Position numbers and translations under genes: made by a program. Below are positions 23,936 through 36,482 of a DNA stretch of 64,000 nt, piece by piece. The stretch's first letter is position 1, and the number at the start of each line of letters is the position of its first letter. This DNA comes from Stromatinia cepivora (lineage: Eukaryota > Ascomycota > Leotiomycetes > Helotiales > Sclerotiniaceae). A model generated the notes under the pieces. It was not told the origin of the DNA. It did no database searches and saw nothing but the letters and a program-made list of their open reading frames with translations. The stretch is taken from positions 1,426,001-1,490,000 of the forward strand of contig RCTD01000001.1 in assembly GCA_014898415.1 (NCBI GenBank). Reading direction: 5' to 3'.

Positions 23936-25384
23936 CTCTCTCTACTTCAAAAATCAGTATTCAATAATAAATATCTCAAAATTCGAGAAATATTTTAAAG
24001 ATTAGAATCAAGATTATAAAGTAGAGTAGATCGATTTACCTAGTAGATATATATTTGGGAATATGACGAAGTAGGAGAAGAGTTGAAATAGGGATGGGAA
24101 TAAGAATTGAGATATAATATACGATGTATGAAATTCTAGATATATAAAATGGAATAACGATTAGTTAGGAATTATGATTCAAGTAAGGTGGATAAATAGA
24201 TGTTATGTTGTTGAGAGTATAAGTACCTAGTAGAATATTAAATAGGTATTACAGTATAGGATCTTAAGATCCTAATGAATGATTAAGTAATTACTCAATT
24301 TCTTATAATTGATTCAAAGTACCGTACTTGTTATCGATATGCTTGGAAATTATATCCTTCCACCAACCAAACAAACTCCAACCCCCAACCTCCAAACCCC
24401 AATCCCCCAACATAACATAACATCCCAAGCACCACCGAGACATGAATCGAAGGCGTTTTACTTAATTTGATTTGATTCGATTGATTTCTGTCGGTACGTC
24501 ATGTGACCAACCTCACATAGGAAGCCGTACCTAGCGAACTCTGGGCCCTTCCCCTTCAATATGCAATCAAGAATGAATAAAAACAATACCATAATAGTAC
24601 TATGCAAATTGGTACCACCGAAGTGATACCAACAATTTCCTATATAAACGAGCTTCCTATTCTATATGAATATTACATCGGACCTAGAATTTCCGCCTAT
24701 AATGAATATCGAGCTGGATACTTTGTACTGAGCAAGTTGGTTTGATTTATTGTTTGTTGGATTTTATGTATAAATACCTATACCAATATATCTTCACAAC
24801 CGTAACCGCAACAATGAAAATGGGTTAACAAGCAAAAAGAGATTGGAAGTGAAAGATTTGGAGAATTATTGAGGGGTTGATTGATATTAAACAGTTGGCG
24901 CATATTTTATCATACATATCATATCTAGCATATGAGATGCGAGAATTTGACTATATGAATTTGACTCTCGGAATACCCTCTTTCATTTCCATTTCCATCC
25001 AAAATCAACCTATTGCCAGATGTTGAATAGCTAAGGATAGACTAGACGATATCTTTTAGTTCAAAAGTGACAATCAAATGTGGTCAATTTCAATCATGCT
25101 CCACATTCCCATCTTCGTCTCCATATCCATATCCATCTTCATATCATCTCCATCAATATTCACCCCTTCCATCAACATTTACCCTCACCCATGATTAAAC
25201 GCCAGCCGCTGATGCATAAACAAAAGTCCCTAGAAACTCCAACCCTGATATGCAACCCTTTCTGTGCAATTGGGTGACTGAGAAGTCATAGTCATTCATA
25301 TATGTCCATGCCAATACCGATGCCCAATATTCCCCCATGCCATTTTCCGTCCCTCAAGTCGTTTCGTTTCGTTCGTCCTCTCTA

Positions 25385-25874
25385 CTATACTTTCCCCGTT
25401 GTAGATCGTCGAGGCGGAAGTTTCCATACACCGACTATTACTTCTCCTTCGCTGTAGGCCCAGAAATATACCACCAGCCCAATTGTATAGTAAATGGCGG
25501 GATTGGTCGCTTGGTATAATAATGCGGCAGCCAAGGCCGTTAAAGGGAGAACAACCAATCGAGCCTCTATGCTGCGGTGAAATGCAGTGCCGACTAGAAA
25601 TCCGAGTGGCCACTCCCAAGCTAGCATAAATAGACCGAAGAGCAAGTTTATTATTTGTAGTATTGGAAGGGGTTTAACTGCTCCGTCGAGATTTTTGGTG
25701 AGGAAATCCCAGAAGATCTTGGGCCAGAAGAATCCTTCGATTGCGGCTGCGACTTGATCTGGAGTATTTCGTATTAGCTTTATGTACAGATGGAATTAAT
25801 ACTAGTGAATACTAACAGATGGCGGCAGTGAGGACTATTAGACGTGCCCAATGATTCTTAATAAGTCTTCCCAT
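25385..25874 (-). CDS. Small four-helix membrane protein of a conserved fungal family (DUF7727-like)
   Basis: Two exons, 25874..25817 and 25758..25385, with a 58-nt intron (GTTAGT..CAG, phase 1) give 143 residues. The protein starts MGRLIKNHWARLIVLTAA. It has about four hydrophobic segments: residues 9-29, about 50-66 (LPILQIINLLFGLFMLAW), about 84-102 (RLVVLPLTALAAALLY) and about 107-123 (AIYYTIGLVVYFWAY). It ends in a basic tail, KLPPRRSTTGKV. I recall this pattern from uncharacterised fungal membrane proteins; the DUF number is from memory and should be checked. There is no signal peptide or catalytic motif, and the function is unknown. The splice restores a continuous first helix, which supports the model. 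Confidence 0.75.
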
Positions 25875-28800
25875 TATATCTTTGAACGAAGAAAGAACTG
25901 ATATAATGTGAAAGAAGTCCTGGGTATCGAGCCGTAAGGTGGAAGAAATAAGAAAAGGGTATTGTTGGTATGGTTCGTTGTATCGTCTAAAAAATCTTAA
26001 TAATAAAAAGTTTCCGAACCAGCGGAATTGTGATTAACGAAAGTAAATTGCGTACACCGTAAAAGAATGCTATCGACGATAACACAGCGCTGTTGTCAAA
26101 AGTTGCTGATAGCGAGGCGTATCTCTACCTATATCCTCACGCACCAGGAACGTGATCACTGGGCTGGAGGAGATGCTCTCCCTCGTAGCTCGTATCAGGC
26201 AGGGTACTCCTGGTCGAGATGATGGCAGAATGTCTAAGATACGGTTTGAAGGGAAAAGCCCTTGAGATGATTATCTGATCTTTTCTGACAGCGGGCATCC
26301 GAGCGGCGGGGGAATATTATGCGGTAGAAAGATGAGATGACAGCTGTTGTTGTAAGGAAGACCCGGTAATCATTGCATCAAGACATTTGAAAGATTCGGA
26401 CGTCGTCTGATCCGTGATATCTGATGAAGTTGAGGTTTGAGGTAATACCAAAAATTGGTATCGAATCTGTGAGATCGGAGTTATGAGACGTCTTGATGTT
26501 TTAAGGCAGGTCGTTGAAAGCCTCTGAAAAGCGTTTCCAGATCTGCGGGTTAAGAGGTTTAAGAATCAACAGGGCAAGGTAACAATAAAAATCTACCTGC
26601 ACACTGCGCTTTTCTGTCTTTGGTTGCCGTGATATCTACATCTTGGATCTGCAGCCACTGCCATGCAGAACGGGATTGAAAATGCACAAAACGGGGCCTT
26701 TCATATGCAGATGGTTGTGACGGATCCTTTTGGGCAATTTTCCATCATTTTTGAAGATACTCCCAATTTAGGATAGCTGAAGTCGAGTAGAGATCCAATA
26801 GATCTCATTCTAGCTACACACAAATATCACAACGGCAAGAGAAATATAGTTTTATTGGCGATAAAGTTGATAAAGGTTATCATTGGATATAAAAAATGAT
26901 GGATATTGGGGATAGTTTATGAAAGGGCTGATGATTGGATCGATGATTGGATTCTTTACAGAAGATGTCGGCGCTTAAAGGTGCAGTTAATAGGTTGTGG
27001 ACAAGGGTACAAGCAAGGATAATTCCATTCAAATTATCTCTCGTCTCTTTTTTTATAGCGGAGTTGTCGGCAAAATTGTATGTGGGCAAGGAATCATGCA
27101 CAAGAGCATATCTTGAACCCCTGCTTCCTGCAAGGTACTACGGGGTTAAATCTCTCATGAACTTTACTGGCTGACAAGTCATTCGTAGTTATCTTCTCTG
27201 AACCAACAGATCATTTCTTCAACATTTAGTGACATTGATCATTGGGAGGAGAGAAGAACGAATAGTATCATGAGCAGGGATTGGATCATTTTCGATATTT
27301 CGTAGAAAAAGGAATGTCACAAGCAAAAAGAATTGAGAACTTTATATATGGGTATATTATGACTTCATAATCTTACATATAATTTCAAATACTTTTGCAT
27401 CTTCATCATCATAAGCCACAGGTAATGTTACATGTGGATACCTATCTAGGTAGGATACAATCATCCTCTTGACATTTCATTTCATTGTATGTGTATGTAT
27501 AGTACCATTTGATGATGGATAATATCGTAACTGGTTATTAATAGATGTGGCTAATATCGATGTCTAGCCATCTTGTATGTTCTGTGTTACAAACTGACAG
27601 GTAGAAAGTATAATGAGAAACAGTTTGAAAAAAGCCACCCGTCTCATGGTTGATTGATGACCATATTAATAGCAATCATATTCACCTCATCAATCCTTAC
27701 CATCATCTCAAGTTGTACGGGTAGATGTATTTTTGCATGAATGTAAGCCCTGTAAAATGACAAAAATATACCTGACAACCTGCCATCTGAAAATAGCCGC
27801 TATCTTGAGACGGACGAGGGGCTCTGACAGTTATGACCCCTTCCAAACGGCTGATGTCGCAAAAGATGAGATAAAATTTTCAAAATAATCAGGAAAATGT
27901 TACTATATTGATTAATTGATCTTTCCTTGCTCTTATTTGCTCTTTTCTCAAATTTCCAAATTCTTATGCCAATGTGGTTCGGGAATGAAAAATGCAGTTA
28001 ATGTTCACAATTTGTGATTCGAGGCGGTGTGAAATGTGAATTGTGAAGTGAAGTGAAGTGAAGTGATCGGGTAGTCGGAATAACAAGTGGATCCCACCTT
28101 ACTCCGTAAATCCTCTCCGCTCTGATTTCCATTAATCTATGCCCGGACCTTTCGGGGAAAGCATCTTCACCAGAACCGATCGTTATCATGAACCTTATTT
28201 ACCTTCTTGTGTATGCTTATATCAAAATAATGCAGCAGAAATGCAATCAATGTAGTATCTAAGTCAAAGTAAAGGAAAGAGAAGCATAGCCGTTACAATT
28301 GAAGAATACTGAATAGCTGTGATCCAATTGTTCTACCAAGGGTGGAAGTACTATATGGTCACGGCGGGAGAGAATTTCGATAGCTTGCTTGCTTACTATT
28401 TTGTGATTGATAGTCAGGTTATCTTGATACCTTAATGGTCATCCGAGTCGGCTCCAAGAAAGCCACCGAGGATAACTAGCCAGTTACAGATGTGACAATG
28501 CTCGTGCGGTCGGAAAGTATGCAACTCCGCGTGAGATTGATTCAATCCTTTCGGGAACATGCATGGCACGTGAGCCGATATCAGGTGGGTAAACTTTTCT
28601 GCACGTCTTCACATCTGCACCTCGCTCTTACTCGTACATTTGATCCATTGGGGTATAGTGAAAAGACATGTCAGTCGGTCTCCACTTCTCGTCCATCCAT
28701 TAATCAATTGCAAGTCTTTGAAGAAAAACCGCGAAGATCCTCTACGAGTTCCGCAAGCGCCGGACAGAGCTTGGTCTACTTTTTTCCCTATAACATCAAG

Positions 28801-30428
28801 ATTTACTTTGATATCCGAGTACAGTCGTATTTTCTTCGTTTGCGGTGAACCATCAAGGTTTTCATCAACCATGTCTGAAATGAAGGCCATGACAAGGTCG
28901 TGGCGGAGCAATCACATACCTTTCGACACCTATACATTCATAGGGCTGGGCAGTACCAATTCATGGCCATGAGCATTACTCAGATACACAAAAACACACC
29001 AAACGATCCAAATCAGTACGAATCTCGTTCGTTGAATCATCAATGTATCATATTGTTTTGCTTTACAGTCGCGGTTCTTCACCGCTTACACTTCTTCTGC
29101 AATTTGAGTAACAAGTCCCCAGCAGCCTAATAAGTTCAAACCCGGTACTCAGGAAACTCCATACGACGTTACAATCCGACTTCTTCCAACACAGGGATTC
29201 GAAAATCATGGTTGGATTCGGGATACGGAGTAGCAAAAATGATGAGCTTGCCGAAATACCCGAAATTTTCATGTGAAGTTATTTCCTCATACGAGCTTAT
29301 CGCCCGGGAACGATACATTTATGTGGATTGTATACGGCGAGCACCGTGATCTCATCAGATACCATAGTTGACCGGATAGAACTAACCTATGTTTGTTTTC
29401 ACATTCCCACGCAATCAAAGATATTTTCTACGATTTATATGGATATCAGTCGAGGAAAGCTAATGAGCTATAATGTTACATTTGCATGCAGTCATATCCT
29501 TTTATTCTTCATCCACTTTCAATACTGATAGGTGTGGCATATGTGGAGCGCAGTCGTAAGTGCAGTAGTCCTGCATTAACAATGGAGAATTAACCATCAA
29601 AATAGTTTCTTCATTGCCAACAGATACGCGCGATATTGCCGCCGATTAATTAAAGTGTCTTACTTCAATTATTACTGAAATGACGGATAGATTCTTGTTA
29701 TGAAGATGATTATAGTTCGTCATCTTTAATTGCGGTTCTTTCAATCATCCTATGAGATTATGATAATAATGGATTGTTACTCTATTTTGGTAATTTGTAT
29801 ATTCATCGATTCGTAACACTACCAGGTAGTTTTGCCGATTGTGATGGCTCGATCATATGCGTATAGTTGCCCATGATTGATCATTTCAGACTTCGAGTTT
29901 TCGAACTCCAGTTGTAAATTCTAAGGATACAATTGAACCCTTGTTTATTCAGCTCCCATGGGTTCTGCGAAATTTACATTGAATATATAAAAGACATAAT
30001 TAGAATCTACATTCTTTTTAAGTATCAATATGTGGATTCTTATGATGATCTAAACATATCCTTGATATCAATATTATATTCAATAATTAATCAAACCAGC
30101 AAATCCCTCTCGAATGTCCTTCCAGAGATATTCAATTAGTACCCAACGATTTTGTCTCCATTTTGAAATGTACAATCTTTCTGATCAGTTTCTTTCCAAG
30201 ACAAATTCGTGGATTGGAATTGCAGGAGAACCTCCATTCATCAAAAGAACTTTTCCCGATCGAAATCGAAAAGCATTTGGGGTTTCGATTTCAACTTGAA
30301 ATATATTGAAAGTATATCTGCGCAATCAATACTGTTATAAACAGGTAAATATTCTTCGATAACGACCGTTGTATTTGGTAAGAAGTACAGTTCTAGCTAG
30401 AATAGTTTCTAGGAGCATCTCATGCTAA
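25875..30428. other. Gene-poor AT-rich region, no recognised genes
   Basis: Only short ORFs occur on either strand (28492..28972 has overlapping ones of about 100 codons in both directions), none with recognisable motifs. Small GAAGT repeats (around 28045) and two copies of a TACTCCGTA-type 9-mer are present. Confidence 0.5.
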
Positions 30429-31230
30429 ATAACCTGGTGGATAGATCGGAATGCATCTGCTATCTACGCCGGTCTGGCTACTTCCAAAACCAATCCCAAT
30501 TCCATATATTCATTGTTGAATGCAGTAAATTATATTGCGCGGTACACAAAGGGTCAGCAGTTGTCGTCGATTGGAAATTCATCAGTTCAAATCGCTAGTG
30601 AAGCTGTGCTTAATGATCGTAGGTGCGATGTTCTTGCTGGTGGACAGTCAGAAATTGTGAGCAGAGGGGAGAAGAGAGGTTCGGAGTCATTTTCAGAAGT
30701 GTGTGACTCGCCTAGCAAACGAAAGCTCGTTAATAAATTTAAGAGTCGCGAGTTATAATCCCATCCGTCAAATGAAATTATACTTCATCAGGGAACACCG
30801 GTTGGGAACCTCAGCCGCGAGGATGCAAATGTTAGTTTATTATCCCAAGTGAAAGGCCTTAATCAGGCTAAAGCTATTGCGAGAGTGGCCAAGTTGGGCA
30901 AGGTAGAGCGTGTTCTCGGAACCAATCTGTTCGAATGGACTAGGGAAAGTCATATGAGAGAGCCGGGGTGTGTAAAATTCACTGATACTGCTCGCTCACT
31001 TGTCAGTTATAATGAAGACGTGGATTTCATATTAGAGATGTGGCGAGGTTCATCTAGACGGAGCACACTTTTGTAAGATAGGGCGGCATCTATTGAGGAC
31101 CTGAGGAATATACTTGGTGATTATCTATTCGAGGCTATGAAGCAAGTAATTGGAGGAAAGAGGAGAAGAGGCTGGGAATATCACGCAATAGTAGTGCTTT
31201 CAATATATCTTCTCATGACAGAGAGATTGA
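30429..31230 (+). pseudogene. Unidentified broken reading frame
   Basis: One reading frame is open from about 30429 and continues to about 31230, interrupted only by TAA codons at 30756 and 31074. The segments read like real protein (ITWWIDRNASAIYAGLATSK, AKAIARVAKLGKVERVLGTN, EDVDFILEMWRGSSRR, IEDLRNILGDYLFEAMKQV), with balanced composition and no repeats. I do not recognise the family. It lies just upstream of a MITE in the gene-poor island, so it may be a transposon relic or a dead host gene. No splice pair clearly removes either stop. Confidence 0.4.
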
Positions 31231-31251
31231 AATAATTGTAAGATGAAGATT

Positions 31252-31513
31252 ATATTGAGTCAGGGTGTCCAATAGTCCAGACTAGCAAACTAGATTTAAG
31301 CTTTCAATGATCGAAATTCTTTGAATGTTTGAATATAATCCAATGTTTCAAATAGTTTGAATATTCTAATTATATTTGATATTCAAAAAATCATAAAAAT
31401 TTAAACATAATCCATTATTTCAATTGATTTGAATATCCCAAATCAATTCGGGAATTCAAAAGCTTTTCATTGTTGGATTGTAGTCCGGACTATTGGATAC
31501 CCTATATTGAGTC
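31252..31513. mobile_element. MITE with 10-bp target duplication (Mutator-like?)
   Basis: The 10-mer ATATTGAGTC occurs at 31252..31261 and again at 31504..31513. Between them, the element (31262..31503, 242 bp) has terminal inverted repeats of about 22 bp with two mismatches: left AGGGTGTCCAATAGTCCAGA, right (reverse complement) AGGGTATCCAATAGTCCGGA. The interior is AT-rich and partly palindromic and has no ORF. A 9-11-bp target duplication is typical of Mutator-like elements; the superfamily is an inference. Confidence 0.75.
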
Positions 31514-33376
31514 GTTGGACGGGGATATATCTGGCATAATGTATTCCCTTATATTTGATCGAGCCTTGTTTCAGCTAGGGTTTTGTCACCATTTTGAACA
31601 TTGCATTTGTTGCAATCGCAGTCCTCCCTGCAAGAAGATCCTCATTCTCTCTGCCTTATTCTAATTCAAAAGTATATATATCTATCATTGCACCTGCTAC
31701 AACATCTATGCGGCTATTATTAGATTCATCCTCTTTCTATCATAATTAATCGCATCGAAAGTATAATAGATGATATCTTCGTTTTCACCGTTGATAGTTT
31801 GCTTAGTCTGTGTTATTCACAGTAGAATGAGCACCTATATGGATATATATATATGTATGTATGTATAGATAAAGATAAAGATAAAGTCAATTGTATTTCA
31901 GGTATAGTAGTAAATTAAACTCTTAATCGGGTTCGATTTTACTGATTACGTTTCAGGATTGATCTTATATATACGGGCAGAATCAAAACCCAGCTCGTCG
32001 CTCCATTTGGCAAGTTTCGTCGGGGAACGTAAGCGTACTGCTGTAATTATAAGACATCACGGTTCTTCCCAACGACCGCACTGTGTAGGCAACAAATGCG
32101 TATATCAGGGCGCAGCTTTTTCGTCTCGAAAGCAGCTGCAATCCGCCCACATATCCATGGTTGACCTTACGCCACTCTGTTCATAAGACCCCGATCAATG
32201 TGTTCCTTGAAGAAGCATACTGTACCGGTACCATCACCAGCAATAACTTTGGATAGGCTACAAAGACATGGATACTAATCCAGATTCGATGAAGTGATTA
32301 TAAATCGGATCCAACGGGATGTAAAGGACTTAATCGATTGTAACTACTTTCCTGATATAGTTAGGCATTAGTCAGGAACAGAAAGAAGTTATAGGGGAAG
32401 TGATCCTTTGAAACTAGGTTCAATAACTTTGTTATTCTGATTCTTTGTTGCATCGAGAGCTGTGAACGATACATAGAGATAATCAAACAAGTAGTTTTTG
32501 AAAATTGTTTAGGGGCGATATCCATCATCAGTTTCGCGAATGGTTCCTTAAACAAACGGATCTGCTCTTTAAAATTTTCGATGCCTATACCCTTTTGACG
32601 ATTAGCCCTCATAATACTGAGAAATCTATCGTGATGTACCAATAGATATGTTGAATTGGCAATTTTCGCGGTGAGTAAATGATATCGAATGAGGTACCAA
32701 AACAACCTGTACCAAATGTAATAGATCGATCATCACAGATTCTATCTTCTGAGGCCCATATATAATGAGTCAAATGGAATGCCTGCATTATGGTATATTG
32801 AAATTGTCAAGCGATTGTTGAAAAGAATTTGATTTAGGAGGTCGGGAGCTGTCAGAACCACCTAGGTGGGACTGCGATAGATGGTGGGATCGTGTTGCAC
32901 ACGAAGGTCTATTTAATGAGAAGGATCTTCTTTGATTTGATTCCGAAACTTAATTTTAAGTAAGAACCACTTCGTTTCTTTATCCTGTCCTGTCCTGTCG
33001 CTGCTTTTATGTGACGGGAGATTGTGAGAGGCGTAATATGTTGCTACCCGAAACAAGAGAGCCCTTGTGGAAATAGTAAAGGAAACTGCAATCAAGTTAA
33101 CTGCGATATCAAATCAGATGATCCATGGCCATGTACGATTCCGGACTGGAAGGCACTCTTGCCTCAGGTTTCGCCGGGTTGGTACGTTGTGGACTTGGGT
33201 TATATCACTGGGGTGAGGCAGTTACTAGATCAATGCAGAAAGTTGTATAAGTAAAATATTGATAACTGAGTTGAGCACGAAACTCTATAACTATGAAAAC
33301 GATCCTACTCTCAGTGTCTTTCACCCGGTTTGTATTTCGCGGGGGAAATGGTATCCAAAGAAAGGCACTAATCTTA
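31514..33376. other. Spacer, no recognised genes
   Basis: AT-rich with short simple repeats (ATGT/GATAAA near 31850). A minus-strand ORF of 114 codons at 32361..32705 has protein-like composition, but I recognise no family in it and cannot support it as a gene. Confidence 0.4.
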
Positions 33377-34567
33377 GACTAGGTATGGCAATATTTACTT
33401 CGCAAACGATTCATTTCCAGGATGTGAAGCAGCTGAGATTGTGGGTGATGTTCCTGCAGATTTAAAAAGAGTTGTGGCAGAGCGTTTTGCCATCGGACCA
33501 GTTGTTGATAGAGACTTTTGGAATGGAAAGCGTGCGTCGATGGCCACTGACCGAGGTCCTTGTAAATTCAACCCGTTTGCACGCAAATATGACTACCTTG
33601 TGCTAATGCCAATATGTAGGGGAAAACCCACAGGATTATCTGACATTGATGGCTAATCGGGAGATTGCTTGGATAAGTAACTTTGCTGTTCCAAAAGCGC
33701 CAAAAGATGTGTTTATCGCATCTAGAGCTCAGAATTCGCCCAGTTCTCACATTTCACTCTACAAAATGTTCTTAAGTACTATATCATACCTTTCCCCCAA
33801 AACAAAAAGCTTTCCTGCTCTACCCTTTGGCATTAAGATATTCATTACGCAAATCTCTTTGTGAAAGGCAATCAAATTACTAGTCTCATTGACTGGCAGG
33901 ATACATGGGCTGGCCCTCTATTCCTTCAATTCCGGCATCCGAAACTAGTGGATTATAATAGCCAGGTGCTACTAAAGCTCCCAGAGAATTACGAAAGCCT
34001 CGAAGAGGGTGATGAAAAAGCTCGCATGAGAAAGCAAGTTGAAAAGTCTATCATCCTGTACACTTACGAAACAGAAACCGATAAAAAACAATCCATTGCT
34101 CAGCGAGATTCTCCGCATACATCATGGCCGAACAAGGAGAGAAACGGCACATTTTGCTGAGAACACTTGGGATGGAGATATTATACCTTTTCGGCAATGC
34201 CCCATTCGAATCGAACGGTTCGTTCACTCCTCGTTCTATTATGTTCAGAATACTATTAACATGTAAGATACACAGTCATTGGGACGAATTAGGCTTCAAT
34301 ACTCCTTGTCCAATACACTTCACGGAAGAAGAACTACAGGTTCATTATAGAGACGGTGAGGGTTGGAATGAGCGAGCAGATTTTTGGGATTCGTTAGCTG
34401 GGTTCGTTAGCCGTGATGGATGGACTTCCAATGAGACATAAGACCAGGCACTTGAGATGTTCGCTGAGCTCAGGGAGGAAGGATTAAAGAACCTTACGGG
34501 AAAGGAGCGCACGGATTTTAAGGCGCAGACGAGATGGGCTGTAAGAAAGGTTAATTCAGATTGTTAG
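33377..34567 (+). pseudogene. Broken AIM9-like phosphotransferase (APH family) gene, 5'-truncated
   Basis: The conserved frame begins at TRYGNIYFAND and passes through ERFAIGPVVDRDFWNGKRA. Intact intron 33562..33619 restores DRGPWENPQDYL, followed by NREIAWISNFAVPKAPKDVF. Further on are DIHYANLFVKGNQITSLIDW (kinase-type Asp/His loop), YDYN-type GPLFLQFRHPKLVDYN, and HFAENTWDGDIIPFRQC. A second intact intron (34218..34275) leads to CPIHFTEEELQVHYRDGEGW. Breaks: a frameshift near 33800, TAA at 33834, a frameshift in the A6 run at 34083..34088, and TAA at 34439. The 5' half of the kinase is not found. Members of this family, related to yeast AIM9, are expanded in filamentous fungi. With four disablements, the copy is very probably dead. 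Confidence 0.85.
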
Positions 34568-36482
34568 ATTACGAAGGTTCGAGCAAATGGTTATTTTGCA
34601 CCGGGTGCTGAGGTTTTTGGGCTGCTTCTTGTACGTGCTGAAGCTCGGCTTTATCTCTGCATGTTAGCCTGACAAGGGCTTCTTATGGATAAGATCTTGG
34701 GAAGTACGGAATTCTGGAGGATCATTCTCGAGAAATGGGAAAAGGTTTCATATCTACGCCTTCGGTCATGTCCTTTGAGTAGTCTTCAGTAGGGTTGTCA
34801 CTCAAATCAATATTGAACAATAAATGCTATTACCCCGTGCTTATTGTGGCAGGCACGTATATATTCTCCGAACGTTGTCGGTCTTATCTTCTATCCCTCG
34901 ATCAAAGCGCGAGACTTGGCTTCTTGTCGAATCCGCCGCTCGTCCCCCGCACCCCCTCGCTCCTTTTCTGCCCTCTTTTCCGCTCAAAGTAGTAATTCCA
35001 ATCCCAGCCTCGAAGATATTCTATAAGGTTGTTATTGAACCAGCCTAGAATTATTCTCCGATACTATCAAGGTCAAAAACGATGGTCTACAAAGTGAAAA
35101 GGCCTCGTCGGTATCAAGGGGTCTAACATTGGGACTCATGGGAAGGGATTGCGGTGGATATAGGCAGGAGTGCACTTTGACTGTGGATGAAAGTGTTGAG
35201 TCACGGATAATCCGATGCAAGGTCTGGAGTACGGCTTGGGCTGCTGTAATTGTGATATTATTTGTTTCATTTCGTAGGAAACAAAGCCCGAACTAAACCT
35301 TACCGTGGATATCACTGCCTCTTGTGAGTGATTGATTACCCCGGCCGATTAAATCCTAATTGTGCAGTGCAACAAAACAAAACGCCCAAATTTGTTCCTC
35401 CGATGCCGCTTCTGCTCCTTCTACCTTTCTGCCGCCAAGTTTAATTCTGTCTCTTTATCATACGCGATAGACTGGTTCTACTAAATACTACAAAATGCTT
35501 CTCGAGCATGAAGCTCTACAATAAGGAAATCCTTCCTAGCTATCAGGGACTTTACCCTATGGTTCTCGTCACGTCATTCCTTGACCATCAGGTTCGACTG
35601 TGGCTAGCTTGTTTATACTAGAGTTTGTTGCGACATGTGGTTGTTGAGAAAGATATTCTATGGGATTTTTCCGGATTCAAAGTGCTGGTGGTGAAAATAT
35701 CAATGGGGATGGTTACTTTTGGGCTACGTTCAAGTGTGAATGGGTTAACGATCACGGCGAGCTACGAGATTCCAATTCATATATCTCAATTCTTTGTATC
35801 TTACTTGATCATTCCGAAAGTTTTCGTCCAATTTTTGTTCCTGATTGTATGAATTCGCTGACTCAAAATTATAATCGCTCCAACAGCTCAACAATGTCAA
35901 TACTGCCCATGCATCATTTGAGCTACCATCGTCCCTGACTCCGCCGTGTTAGTATATTTCTGTTTATCCCGCTCTGGGTTCTTCACTGTGCCTCCTCTAT
36001 TTCATGATCTTGAAACAATAAATTATTATTGTCTAATTGGTCGAAGCTTGAAAACAGATTGGGAGGGTGATATTGAAGTGACAAAGATGGAGGAGGTGAA
36101 TAAGAAAAAAAGGAGCCTATGATAGATTTGGGGTTTGTAGGTATTTATATATGTATGCATCTTTTTTCCCTATGAGATAGGTGCTCCCAGTATTTATGAA
36201 TCGTAGGACGGTATATTGAAAGCTATATAGGTAGCATGGATGATAGGAGCAAGAGGATAACTAAAAATCTAAAATCAAATCATGCAACCTGGGAATCTAG
36301 AAGCGATAAAATACAGAAAAGACAAAAACCACAGAGTGCCTCCAAAATAAGAGTATCTGCTCGCGCAAACTAGAATGCCACAAAAAATACGCATTCCATT
36401 CCCCAGAACTCTACACTCCTATTTCACCCTCCCGCGCCATATCAAAAATAACCATCTTGAATTTCAATTTCACTTTCTCTTC
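34568..36482. other. Spacer downstream of the polyketide synthase gene
   Basis: No recognised genes; the short ORFs lack motifs. The last few hundred bases before 36483 should be the 3' UTR and terminator of the minus-strand synthase. Confidence 0.5.

Larger units (their letters stand above)
23180..25384. other. AT-rich spacer with simple repeats
   Basis: No gene was recognised. It is dominated by microsatellites between 23620 and 23940 and AT-rich DNA to about 25000; the ORFs are translations of repeats. Confidence 0.55.

Noticed and set aside
35585..35606. GGTTCGACT resembling a tRNA T-loop
   Set aside because: There is no A-box, acceptor stem or anticodon arm at the right distance.
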